Origin: Trogon surrucura
Taxonomy: Eukaryota > Chordata > Aves > Trogoniformes > Trogonidae
Assembly (NCBI GenBank): GCA_020746105.1
Contig: CM036632.1
Span: forward strand, 3,100,001 to 3,164,000
Direction: 5' to 3'
Length of the DNA: 64,000 bases
Part shown: piece by piece, positions 32,841-44,392 of the stretch
Numbering within the stretch: the stretch's first letter is position 1
Layout of the letters: every line of letters starts with the position of its first letter
Position numbers and translations under genes: made by a program
The notes under the pieces: model-generated
What the model was told of the DNA's origin: nothing
The model's input: the letters and a program-made list of their open reading frames with translations, nothing else
The model's database searches: none

Positions 32841-33124
32841 CCCTGGGGCAGCAGCGTGGTGGGAGACACCTGTCCCGGGGAGCACAACCAACCCAAAATG
32901 CTGCTGGATTCAGTCTACTCCCCGCTCCAGCGAATCGAAGCCAAACAAATAATCGCAAGAAGCGAGAGGCTGGGTAATCGGCAGCAGATGGCTTGGCGAC
33001 GGCAGGTACCTCCATACCTGTGCACCTCGACTTAACAGCCTCAGCGCTTGGAGGCGCTCCCAGAGCCACCGCTCGCGCCAGCGCAACCATCGCCGCCCGG
33101 GCTACAGGCACCGTCGCCGTGAGC

Positions 33125-33780
33125 TGCGTTAGGGAAATCCAGTTTAGAGCCAAGGCAATGCATGCAGAGTCATTAATCTAGGTCTAGTGCCAATAGGGAT
33201 GGCTTTAGCATTAGCGCCGGGCCCCTTTGTAGTTCAGACAATCGGCCGTATTCAAACAGCGCCGAGATAACGCTGCAGAAAGCTGAGACCATTGCAGCTC
33301 ATTCCTCCTGTAAGGGGCGGGGGGAGAGGATTTACAGGCAAAATAGCATTGCATTAATGGGACTGCTCAGTATTCTGCACAGACGCTCGCGGATAATGTC
33401 TTTGCAAACTAACTGCAATAAATTAATTAAATTAATCTACTATGCCGCGCTTGTCCCCACCCAACATCAAATTCAAGGATGATCAGGGCTTGCCTTATCC
33501 TCCATAGCCTACGAAAGAATCTGATCTCACTTGCTCTAGAGTTTCTGAGGCACTGAATTGCAAAGTACCACCTGCCTCACTAAACTAATCACCAGCCTGG
33601 TGGTTTAGATCACATCAGTTTTACATGTAATTAAGACTGTCCAGGAGGGCATGCAGCTGCTTACATGGTCGTTCCCTCTTATACAGCAACGTGCCTCCTG
33701 CTCAGATAGGTGCAATTAAACAAGCCTGTTCACAGTCATTAAGCATTAATGCACCTCATTAGCATAAGAACTGGAAGAAG
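33125..33780. promoter_or_regulatory. Longest enhancer-like block in the window (about 650 bp)
   Basis: It begins with AGTCATTAATCTAGGTC, runs through GCATTAGCGCCGGGCCCC, GCATTGCATTAATGGGACTG, AATAAATTAATTAAATTAAT and GTAATTAAGACTGTCC, and ends with CATTAAGCATTAATGCACC. CATTAA/TAAT cores recur throughout, mixed with GATA-, E-box- and bicoid-like sites. A perfect inverted repeat CACCAG-C-CTGGTG lies at 33,590-33,602. There is no credible reading frame or interspersed repeat. It is the best candidate here for a deeply conserved developmental enhancer, but that is inference from sequence texture. Confidence 0.5.
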
Positions 33781-34346
33781 CTTTGATGCAGGGAACCCCG
33801 CAGGAGAAGGAGATAGAGAGAGATGTACATACAGACAGGAAGGCGAAGGGCTGGGCCACCACCTCCTCCTGGCCCCGACCAACCATTCCAGCTCCATTTC
33901 TCCAAAGCAATGAGCCATGCCCTGCCCTCCTTCCCAGGAATGGGACTGGGTTCTCTTTCTCTTGCCCTCCCCCTCTTTCTAAATTATGCTGGTTGGGAGC
34001 AAAAAAAAAAAACCCGACAAAAAAACAACCACCACACACCCCACCAAACTGTTGGGATATTAACCTAGCGAATCCATTAATAAGCTGAACTCTCTGTTGG
34101 CTTTGACACAGCGCACTAAAGCTTTAAAGAGACAGGGCCCCAGACACTGGAGATAGGGGCAGAGACAACAGCGCTAACAAAGAGCCACTGTTGCCACGGC
34201 CGTGGCCATCTCGGGTAGGTCCAGCTGTCTTTGGTGTTCTGTTTTCCAGACACAAAGAGCAGACTGAACCGTTTTGGTCTGAATGGCTTTCATTCGATGG
34301 TAGAGAAAATGAGAGGGAAGAAAGAACCTAAGTAAAGTGTCCAGGA

Positions 34347-34387
34347 GAAAAAAAGAAAGAAAGAAAAAAAAAAAAAAAGAAAAAAGA
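34347..34387 (+). repeat. (GAAA)n/poly-A purine tract
   Basis: GAAAGAAAGAAA leads into a long A-run. Simple repeat. Confidence 0.85.
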
Positions 34388-36199
34388 GCATGGTGTGCTG
34401 CAGGTCTTCAGTGAGAAAGGCTGCAGCTCCCCGGAGCGCAAAATGGGGCTGTCTCAGGGCGCAAGGGAAAGGCGACGTCGCGATTTCGGAGCGCTGCGTG
34501 CCACCGCCAGCGAGGAACTGTGGGTAAGCAGGGACGGACGCTCCAGGGGAGCCGGCACAGACGCTGCCTGTCTCTTTACGTGCTCGCCCAACGCTTCGTA
34601 CAGCAACGCACGGGTCTCTCGGCATTGCCAGACCACAGACAACAAACAGCTTATCTGACTTGGTTTTAATCTTAAGGGAACAACCTATGTTTGTACAGCT
34701 CCTGGCACCACCGGGCTCACAGCCCGCTAGGAGACTGTGCGATAGCGTGTAGAGCCTCAGTGAGCTTTACTGTCACCACAGTAAGAAATAGGCTTGGACC
34801 AGGAACATGAATCAGGTGGAAAAAGTCAAGCTCCAAGTGAATGGCTTCAAGGAACCACCACACTCACATGCTACCACGGGGCTGCTCCAAATCCACACCT
34901 CAGCCCAAACTGTATCCCAAGGCTCCATCTCAGGATGGGGCAGGGATGTGCCCCCCCTGAACAACCCTTCCACTGCAGCTGCATTCTCAAGGTCCCCAAG
35001 TCATGCCCTTGCACTTCTACCAAGAGAGCCCTGACCTGCATCCCCTAAGCTTGAAAAACAGGTCTGAAATGTCCAGCCCAGATTCCTCTGATACAAAGCA
35101 CAGCTCTGAAAGAGAGAAAGGGAAGTTGAGACCTGTTAAATCCTCAGACCCACCCATGGGAGAGCCACGCAGGCTTGTCCCCACAGCGCGCTCACTGGCC
35201 CTCCGTCTAGTCCAGTTCATAAGTGATAAAAGCGTCCACGACTGCAGCTCTCATCTGGGAAGAAGAACAAACAACCCAAGCAGATCTTACCACTGGGAAA
35301 TGGTTTCTAAGGGTCTCCAGAGATATCCTCTTTCCTACGCTCATTCCATTAGTGCTGTGCATGCTCCATTGTCCCAGTCTCTCCCTCCTTAGCGGTTACA
35401 TCCTACAAACAGATTTCGAATCCCCTGTAGCTATTTGGCCCACGTTGATAATAATTTTCCCTCCTTGAGCACCTTTTATCTAGAGATCTGGAAGCATCTC
35501 CCTGGCATTAACAGTTATTGGCTTCTCCACCACCATGCAACGAAGGGTTAGCACCGTTACATTTCCCAGCTGAGGGGAACTCGGGCACAGCACAGTTAAG
35601 AGATTCGGTCCTGCCAAGCGGTGCATCCTCTCGTGTCTCATCGAGTGGCACAGGGATGGTGGTGTTCAGCCTCTTGCTGAATCCCTGATGAATTGGGCCC
35701 TAAACAATTTGCCAGCAGCGTCAGAGAGAGGAAGAGATCCCAGGTTTGTGCCTGAGTCACCAAACCCTCTGTTTTCCCTTCTGCGCCTCGAGAAGCCAGC
35801 GGAAAGTCTCCCATGGATGGCAATGGGAAGTTCATGCTATTTGAGGCAGTTGAAACAGCTTTTCTTGCGGGTTTTCTTTTGGGCAAAGGGGCTTTTACTG
35901 CACAGTCGTTTTGATAAACCAAGGAGCTTTTACCCAGCAACAGGCTGGGAGAATGACTGATGGAGACCATGACCCCAGTGAACCACAGCCTTGCTCCCCC
36001 AGTCCCTTCCCATTTGCCTTTTGTGATTACAATTAGTAGTGGGGGCCGGCAGGTGGGGGAAAAATAAAATAAAATAAAGGGCCCCCCCACCAACCGCCGC
36101 CCCGCTCCCACCCCCTCATTGTCTGCGTGAGGCTGGCTGAGCCTCTGCACACTGCAGTCCTCTGCCCATTGTACTGCTGAGAACATGCGAACAGACGCT

Positions 36200-36320
36200 C
36201 TCGGGCGATGGGTTTTATTGAACGCAACTTCAATGGCAAATGGAAAGGGGGGGGTAAAAGAAAAGATGGGGTGGGGGGGAGGAAAAAGCTCCTTGAAAAT
36301 CCATGCCAAAAAAAAAAAAA
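36200..36320 (+). repeat. G- and A-rich low-complexity stretch
   Basis: G-runs (GGGGGGGG near 36,250 and 36,273) and an A-run at 36,307-36,320 lie in a purine-rich segment. G-quadruplex formation is possible. Confidence 0.6.
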
Positions 36321-36699
36321 AGAGGTGGGGAGGGTGTTTTTTAACGCAATCAATGGCTCCTTCCTATAACTCTGCCTGTTGTGAGGAAATTTCTTTCCAG
36401 TAGCAGCCAGCAGCAGTCCCAAGGCTGTGACATTGCTGTAACGCTTGGAGCTCAGCTCTCTATCTCTGGCAGCAGCCCCGTCTTTTTGTCATTATTGGCT
36501 GTGATTGCAGGGGGTGCACGCCAGCTCGCTGAGTGCTGAGATATTGCTGCCTTCCCCTCCCTCTGGACAACCTGCCCTCGGAGAGGAGTTTGGGAGGGCG
36601 GTGGGGAGGAGATGGGGGTGAAACGGGGAGCCGAATTCTCTCTGCCTCCCCTGAGGAAGCTCCAATCCGAGCCCACATGGATAGGTAGAGGTCCCCAAG

Positions 36700-36860
36700 G
36701 CCCTTTCGGAAAGCTCATTAGGAAAGTAGTGACAGATGCATTAGCTATTAAAAAAAAAGGGGGGGGGGGGGGAGAAGCTATCATGGAACTTAAAAAAAAA
36801 AGCAGCAGCAGCCGCCCGACAGTTTTATTGCTGTCAGATCCTTTTTTTTTTTTTTTTGGT
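36700..36860. other. Homopolymer-rich block with paired TGACAG-type sites
   Basis: An A-run then a G-run of about 14 (36,750-36,772), another A-run (36,791-36,801) and a T-run (36,842-36,858) enclose sites of MEIS/TGIF type: GTGACAGATG near 36,729 and GCTGTCAG near 36,830. GACAG and CTGTC around TTTTATTG form a small inverted repeat. Whether the sites are used is unknown. Confidence 0.35.
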
Positions 36861-38164
36861 GGGCACGTTGCAAAGCAGGAGAGGTTTGGGGAAATATCTG
36901 ATGCATGCACGCTCTTCCCATGCTCCGGGCTGTCAATAATCCAGCCGGGGTATTTCTCACACCCCCCAGGAGGGAGCTGCCAGCTCTGCCTCTTGCCACT
37001 GCAGCTACTCACCCTCCCTACCCACCCCAGCACCTCCCGGAGAGGAGTTTTTGGAACGGGCATGTCTGCCTGCACGCAAAGCTGCAGGAAGAACATGCCG
37101 GGATGCCACGGGCGGGCAAAAAAATATGGGTGTCAGCTGCTGCCATCTCCGACTCCAAGCTGCGGCCTGGGGAGGACAGGTCTTGGCATGAGATATTCCC
37201 TCCTGATCTAAGCAGAGGCTGCTGAGACGGTGATAGAGTCCTGCGTGCCGGGACCTGCTGTCCCTACAAGCCCTGGCAACGCGCTCCATGGAAGGACGGG
37301 TACAGGTCACGTTGTGCAACCGCATCGGACGCGCGGGCAGGGCTCCTGGCCCTACCTTGGGCCCTCCATCGCAAGGTTGCAACCCCAGGAGCTCAGGGAA
37401 TGGGGTGCAGGAGTCAGTTCCCGGCATCGAGGGCGAGCAAAACATCTGGCAGAGGCTGGCAGCCATGGAGCCCCGCGCAGGGACTGGGGAGTGGGCACGG
37501 GGCTGGGTGGGAAGTGGTGGGTACTGGGTGAAAACTGGATGCGCCAGATTGTGGTCTGGGCCGGTGAGCTGCGGTGGGCAGGGGGGTAGAGGATGGGAAA
37601 GATGAGGAGATAGGATCAAGGCGATGGCACAGGTTTGGTGTCCCCCCCCAATCCAACAAACCGAAAAGGCCACCATCGCTCTTACACCTGCGTGAAGAGC
37701 AGAGCACAGGTAATCAGAGGAGAACAACAGATGTTGCACCTGCATGACGGCTCCCGAACGGCTCCAGACGAGCTGGAATTCACATCTGAGCCTCAACAGC
37801 AAAGCTCTTTCCACAGACAGCAGCGGGAAGCAGAGATCAAAACACCACTTCCACAGCCACGCTCCAAGCACCGGGGTCCTGCCTCAATGCGCCACGTTTT
37901 CCATGGACCGTCCTCATCACGACGGGACGCTCATGCCAGGCATGAGCGGGTCCCCTCCGAGACCTCAGCGTCCCTCAGAAAGGGGTGCAGCTATTTCAAA
38001 AGCGAGCACGGGGGTATCGGTGCCAGCCGTCAGCCCGTGCCCACCAACCTCCCCTCCTGTCGCCTCCCAACCACAGTCAGGAGGCAGAAACCTCGCCGGA
38101 GGAAAACAACAGCAGCAGAAATCGTACCCCCTCGGTCGAGTTTGAAATGGCTCTTGGATCCCTT

Positions 38165-38480
38165 CAAACAAATCTAAATGCACCGATCCTATTGTGTGCA
38201 TAAATCTTTGCACCGGGGCCTGCACGCCTCCACACTATTGATAAAGAGAAATGAGTCTTAAATATTTAATGAGCGAATAAACCCGTTAAGAGGATATGAT
38301 TAACTGCACGCCACAGCTCTGCATTTAAGGTGTCCCTGCTGTACCTTTAGAGGGGTTTTATTTTTAAGGGAAATCGGCAGCAGCAGCTGCTGGAAGCGAG
38401 CAGCCGGGGCGTGCGGGTGCCACGCGAACGGCAACGCCGGCGCAACGCTCCACTTCGGAGGCATAAATATGCCACAGGAG
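38165..38480. promoter_or_regulatory. AT-richer block, possible enhancer
   Basis: It contains AAACAAATCTAAATGCACCG, CTATTGATAAAGAG, CTTAAATATTTAATGAGCG and GAGGATATGATTAACTGC, then GCATAAATATGCCACAGG further on. Forkhead-like (AAACAAAT), homeodomain and near-palindromic GCATAAATATGC sites are present. No coding support. Confidence 0.35.
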
Positions 38481-38683
38481 CCCTCGCTATTAAGAGGGGT
38501 GACGGGGACAGGGGGAGCTGTATTGACTCAGCCCGGTGGCGAGGGGCAGGAAAAAGGAGCTGAGGAGGTTTTACAAGAGGTGGCAGGAGCCGGGCTGTTG
38601 GTCAGAGAAAACATCTGAACTCTGCACCTTTCCGTCTCGCCTCGTGGTGGGAAGGGGCTGCCAGTGGACGAAGAGGGGGGGTT

Positions 38684-38780
38684 GGAAATCAGGAGACCTT
38701 GGAGCTATTTCCAGCCAAACCAGGGAGCTGGAGTGCGACCTTGGGCGAGTCACTTACGGTCACTCTTTCTGCCTGGAGTC
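38684..38780 (+). repeat. MIR-like ancient SINE fragment
   Basis: AATCAGGAGACCTTGGAGCT near 38,687 and GCGACCTTGGGCGAGTCACTT at about 38,734-38,755 match, in the right order, two hallmark stretches of MIR (AATC-AGGAGACCTGGGTTC and GTGACCTTGGGCAAGTCACTT). The following CTCTTTCTGCCTGG is in the expected position of the family's CTCTCTG-CCTCAG segment. The copy is plus-oriented and diverged. MIR relatives predate amniote radiation, so a bird copy is expected to be degraded. Confidence 0.6.
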
Positions 38781-39225
38781 GAGCTCTGCGCGAGACAACC
38801 GGAGTCTTGTCTGCTGCGGGTGCGGATCGAGGCAGGCCGTGGAGCCGGGCTGGTGGCACGTTCCTTCCCACCTCCTCCTCCTCCTCCCCCACCGAGTCGG
38901 CAGCGGCCTCAGCCCAAGCAGGGTCAGGTACCAACGCCCCGCTGGCCAGCCCACGGGAGGTTTCTCAGGCACGCAGAAAGCCATCGGTGGAAGATTTTAC
39001 GAAACCAAGTGCTATAAATGTCCCCTTGCTGTGTGACTTTTTTATGTTCTCAAATTATTTTGATCATTATTTTTTCACCAGAGAGAGGTGAATAACCCAA
39101 AACAAGCCACCATGAATCATCACTCCAGTTTTAAGATACGTTAAATTTAGCTGTTTTGGTACCACCTTTTTGTTTATATTCTCCAAGTGTTTCTTGCCAA
39201 CAAGTCACCGGCAGGCCAGGAAGAC

Positions 39226-39247
39226 AAAAAAAATATATATATATACA
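39226..39247 (+). repeat. (AT)n short microsatellite
   Basis: An A-run leads into ATATATATATATATACAAG. Simple repeat. Confidence 0.8.
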
Positions 39248-39431
39248 AGACAGACTGTTAATTTTAAGCAGCAACTGAAGATACTGGAAGAAAGTGAATT
39301 TCAAATTCTTAATTGCAACAGTTCCCTCCCCAAACCTCAAGTGTAAAAAATTAAGCCTGCCCAATCGGGAAGCCCAAATCCATCATGTGATGTAAGATCC
39401 CAATTAAAACCCCTCTCAATCTTGAGACCTA

Positions 39432-39454
39432 GTCTTCGCGAAAAGAGCGAAGAC
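39432..39454. other. Perfect 8-bp hairpin
   Basis: GTCTTCGC and GCGAAGAC are exact inverted complements separated by a seven-base loop GAAAAGA. A stem of this quality is rare by chance at any one place, but across 64 kb a few are expected. There is no U-tract and no adjacent gene, so a terminator or histone-type role is not supported. Confidence 0.5.
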
Positions 39455-42400
39455 CACAGATTATTTGCAGAAATAACGAACACGACAGCGGAAATCGCAG
39501 CCACTCTGAATACTCGACGCAACTGCAAAAAAAAAATCACAGACAATCTGTGAGCAGAAAAGAGGTGAAATGCGTGGAACAGATCATTCATCAGGGCCAC
39601 CGTCAGCGATTCTTACATCTGAACGATGCCCCTGCATGGCTGTCAAGGCTGCGGAAATCAGCTACAGCGACTGACGGACAGATGGAAGTCATGCTTGGAA
39701 ATACACCTAATCGAAGAGGCTGTGCTACCACGGCCAAGTAAGGGACCACGCGCCCGTGACCTGGTATAAATCAGGGCGAAATAACTCGGGAAACAGGACG
39801 CACAAAGCAACCCCGGGCAGCAGGAAGGGATGCTCCGGGTGACGCAGCCGAGCGGAGAGCAGCTGTAGAGGAAGAAGCGCGTAGCCCTGACACACGCTGG
39901 CCAAATCCCAAGAGGCAGCAGCGCAGAGTAACATCGAGGACGAGCTTCTGGACTGCGTGATTGCGGCTGGTGGAAGGGGTGGGAGATGCCCGCTCTCCTC
40001 CTGCGCATGGCCGGCGAGCAGGGAAAGGAGAGGCTCTGGGTAGGTCTCAGGAAAACACGGGCAGGTGCTGCTTCACCAAATGCCGGTTCTGCAACGGGAA
40101 ACACCGTCTCACCAGCTAGAGAACACGAGCATCCAGACACCCACAGGGTGTGAAGCTGAGAGACGAGGCTTGACCAGATCCCACCCTGCCTTGGCCACCT
40201 CTCCTCAAATGCTGAGCTGAGCCAAACTCTGGCTTCACCCCGAGAACTGCTCCCATGGCCACCTTTGGTGTGCAGAGAGCAGAGGACCAGAGAAGGAGGC
40301 ATCTGCTAAAACCCAAACAGGCTTTCTTGCCCGGGAGCCAAACTCCACATCTTTGTTAGATTCACTTTATCGCAGCGTCGGCTTTGCGTTGCATCTACCG
40401 GCACTGAGCATGGAGGCCAAACCCGCCCCAGGTTTGTTTTCTGCCAGAGGGGTTCAGCTGGAAGAGAGGAGCTGAAGGGAGAAGGCAGGAAGAGTTTGGG
40501 GGGCAAGAGTAAGTAAAGAAGGATAGAGGGTGGATCTCCCCTAAAGAAGGAGAGCGGCTGGAGGACCTTGGAGGCCACAGCATGGCATGGAGGAGCTGGG
40601 AGAAGACACTCGCGCAGGGAAGGCAGGCAGGTGGCTGCAGAAGGACATGGCACAATCGTGACACTGCTGAGATGGTGGGAAACAAGTGCCCCTGAGCAGC
40701 ACTGACTGTAGGATCCAGCCACACCACTTCAATAACACTGGTTTTTTGATGGAGCACAGACTCTCTACAGACCAGGAAAGACTTCTTCAGCGCAGGCTGG
40801 AGCATCGCGTGCTGGGAACCGTGGTCCCTGAAGGGTGCTGTCACCCACTCTGACGTGGGCAAAACCTGCCCTCACAGGCTGCCCTGCACAACATGCAGCT
40901 GCTCCCACTCCTGTTTGCAACGTCTGCAAACACCGCTCAGGTGAGGAGATGCTGGGCCTCTTCCTGCCCAAATACTGTGTACAAGGCAGAGCAGCAATGG
41001 TCTGGTAAAGATAGAGTATTTTACATCCCAGCCTGGTCAGGTGACGTTTATCAGGGTAACAAAAGGTTAGAGCCCGATCACAAGACAGGCTGACAATGCA
41101 TCTTCCCCTTCTGGCAAGGAAAGTCAAGTGCCAGAGTTGTAAAAAGAGTCCAGTCATCTTTCCTATCTCCTGCAGTTTGACGTGTGGGGAGGTGGTACCT
41201 CTCCTCTTCCTTTGGAATGAAACAGGAAAGGAAAACGCAGAAAATTGTGCAGAAAATTCTGCATTTTAGGTGCAAGAACTGAAAAAAAAAACAACAAAAC
41301 AATCAAGTTCTAATGTTTCGGGACAAATAGACCTCAAAGGTTCTGTTGTGGTACTCTGAAAAAGCAGAGGCTGATCTCTTGAATTTCATGAATTCAGGAT
41401 GTTTCTAGCGATTCGTAGCAGCATTTCGACAAGCCTGGCTAAGTATGCACCGGAAAGCCTGGCTGTTACACGCCTGGACTGAGGCATCAAGAGAACCACT
41501 CAGGAACTGAGAGTCATTATTTGCTATTAACTCACCTGGAACCTGTGATTTCTTACAGGTTATTTTGCTACTTGGTTGAGGAATGAAACAGCTCCTTAAA
41601 AACAAAACACCAGGAAAAAGGAATTCATCCACTGGTGCAGGATCATCTTTCCTGTAGCAGGTCACAAGCAACCTGGATCAAAAGCAATTAAGACTGTCCT
41701 GGTGGCTTCAGGTTTTTCTTCTTGTGCCCCTTTATTTAATGTAGATTCCCTCTGTGGCAGCACCAACCAGCCCCTGCAGAGATCACCCTGCTCCAGCCTC
41801 CTCCTTTTCCAGGTTCGGGCAGGCGCCGGGTGTCGCGTTTGGCTGTTTTCAGAGCGTGGGTGTTTGTTTCACGTGTCCCCGTAGAGCAGAGTTCCCTCGG
41901 GAGCCCGTTCTAGGCAGGAAACTGCTGCCGCTCCTGGCCAGGGAATCACATGGGGAAAATCAGTTGCTTTTTCTTTTAAAAAAGCCTCTGAGTGAGGAGT
42001 TTGTTCTGGAGAGATGGAGAACTGCCGAGATCCCACGGGCTCTGCTCCTGACAGCCCGACGGATTCTCCCCAGCATCAATTTGGCTAGTATGATGGTTGC
42101 TGTAATGATTTTTTTAGGGATAATTTGTTGGGATAACAACATGCTGGGATAACGACTTAAGGTGAACAGGGCGCTTCTGTGCCCCAGTTCTCTTAGAGTT
42201 TTTGTGTGTTATCTTGCTGAAGGGGAAACCGAGGCACAGAGCTGACTGTGGAGATGGCCAGGGCTTCATCAGTATCTCCAGTAGCAGGACTCGGGTGCTC
42301 CAACGCCGCCGCCAACGCGCTGCGATATCAGCGTATCGCCCACAACCCGGCTCAACTTCCCCAACGTCCCCCGACGAGGGATCTCCCACATCCCCTCCGC

Positions 42401-43844
42401 CCCCAAATCATCCGCCACCAGCCAACGGCCTCGATCCCTCTCTCTGGAGCATCGCTTTCCATCTCTGGCACCCAATGGGTGCCTCTCCGGGCAGCCAGGC
42501 TCTGCTGCTCAGGGTACCACCTTTTCCCACCCCATCTCCAGTAGAGCACCACGGCGAGGCTCGTGCATCTCCGCTGCGGCTGGTGACGGTGGGGTGGACA
42601 ATGACATTTGCTGCAGGAGCCTGACATTGAACCCAGCCAGTCAGAGCAGCGGGTGTTTTGCTGGCAAGGGTAGCAGCTCCGCTCCCGACACCATCAGCGA
42701 GGGGACAGGAGAGGGAGGGGAAAGGAAAAAAAGCCGAAGCAGCAGCCAGACAGCTGCCTCTTCCTCCTCCTCCTTTTGTGCAGAAATGTGTTTTTGTTTG
42801 TCAGTCAAACAGATTGTTTTCTCCTTCTTTGCAGGCCAATTGTTTCTGCTCCTGCAAGATAAGGGATTGAAAAGGGCTATATTTTTATGGCACTGATTCT
42901 AGGCCCTCCGAATTGGAGGGGAGACATCAAGTGGGAGGAGATTCCCGTTCAAACCAACACTCCTCTCCCCAGTTGCACTCTCCAATCCTATTTCCACCCC
43001 CATTTTCCTTTTTTTTCCTCCTTTCTTCTCCCGCCTGGAGCTGCCTCTCAGCCCTCTCGCTATTTAATCTCCATCTCTCTGGTGGACTCGGGAGGTTTAT
43101 GCAGCTTCGTCCTCTTTGCACCATCTGCTGAAAAGAATCCAGCTGTCCCCTCACCACTCTGTCCCGTGGCTGCTCCCGCCACCCTCCTCTCCCAAAAGGG
43201 GACAGCAAAGCTGGTGCCACCACATATGTACGTCAGGACGAACAGAACTCAGGAGGAGGTTTTCCTTTTAGGTGAAGGTTTTGCCCAGAAAGTGCCTTGG
43301 AGAGCCAGACCCCAATGTGTGGCACGAGCAGGAAGCAGAAACCAGAGAGAAAATCTTGATTAGGAGCAAGCCCCGGCCAGGATAAGGCAGCAGGTTCCTC
43401 TCCAGGTTTCCAGAGTGGGTTCAAGGAGCCTGAGTCCAGCCTTCTTCCTTTTCTCTTGTCAGACTCCCCCAAATCCTCAGTCCAGGTGGGATGTCGTGAC
43501 TCACGGTGACAGAAAGGCAGAAGCAATGACCACCAAATGATCACCGGCATCATTTTCACGCCAGCAGAGCAGGTCCCCAAGCCAACAGATCCTGAGAAGG
43601 TCCTTGCTCCGGGGACCACCAGGGCTGGAGGCAACTCCAGCCTCGCAAGCAGCAAGGACACCTCTGTCCCAAGCACGAGTCCTTCGCTCCCGTGCGCCGA
43701 TCCCATTGTGCGCTTCGCCGTTCGGCACCGAGGACTGGAGGGAGGTTTTGCCTCCCTTCCTTGGGGGATGAGAGCCTGGAAGGGGGCAACGTGGTTCATA
43801 TCCAACTCATAAGCCTCTCAGAGCTCAGGCTTGAGGACTGAGAT

Positions 43845-44065
43845 TCACTCAATTAATTTTGCTTTGGCAAAAAGTCCATTTTTATTGCTATTTCATGCCT
43901 TCAGTATAGATTTTCCCTGCTCGTCTCAAAGGGATAATAAAACCCGACTCATTCTTTTTATAAAAGTCTCACACTCCCTCTCTCACCAGGCTCTGTGTTC
44001 CCCAGCTAGAAATGTAAATTTAAAGGGGAAATGCTGTCATTCGAAACAAAACAAAACCAAAAAAA
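43845..44065 (+). promoter_or_regulatory. AT-richer block with a consensus TATA box
   Basis: CACTCAATTAATTTTGCTTT and CATTTTTATTGCTATTTC precede a perfect TATAAAAG at 43,959-43,966, and GTAAATTTAAAGGGG follows. TATAAAAG is the optimal TBP site, which would place a start about 30 bp downstream near 43,990. No open reading frame or donor nearby supports a gene, so the site may be fortuitous in AT-rich DNA. Confidence 0.25.
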
Positions 44066-44366
44066 GCAACTCAGAAAGCCCATCTTTGAGCATATTCCAG
44101 CTCTCAAAACTAGGCCGTGCAACCGAAGCAAAAACCAAGTGGCTGCCTCCCTGCAGCCGTGCCTGCCCTCCCGCCAGGGACCGAGGTGACCGTCGGTGAC
44201 CGTCAGCCCTAAGAAGCCACTTGCCATCCCGCAGGGCTGGTGGTGGCCCTCAGCTTGCTGGGACCCGTAGTGTTTGCACTGACAAGCAAAGGTGGCAACT
44301 GCTGCTCCAAGCCAGCTCTTTGCGCTTGGCCTTCATGCCAGCTCCCCAGAGCCTGCACCTGATTCC

Positions 44367-44392
44367 CTCCTCCTCCTCCTCCTCCTCCTCTG
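44367..44392 (+). repeat. (TCC)n trinucleotide repeat
   Basis: About eight CTC/TCC units in succession. Simple repeat. Confidence 0.9.

Noticed and set aside
37005..37871. 288-codon minus-strand ORF
   Set aside because: No domain pattern or splice context; other frames in the same stretch are equally open.
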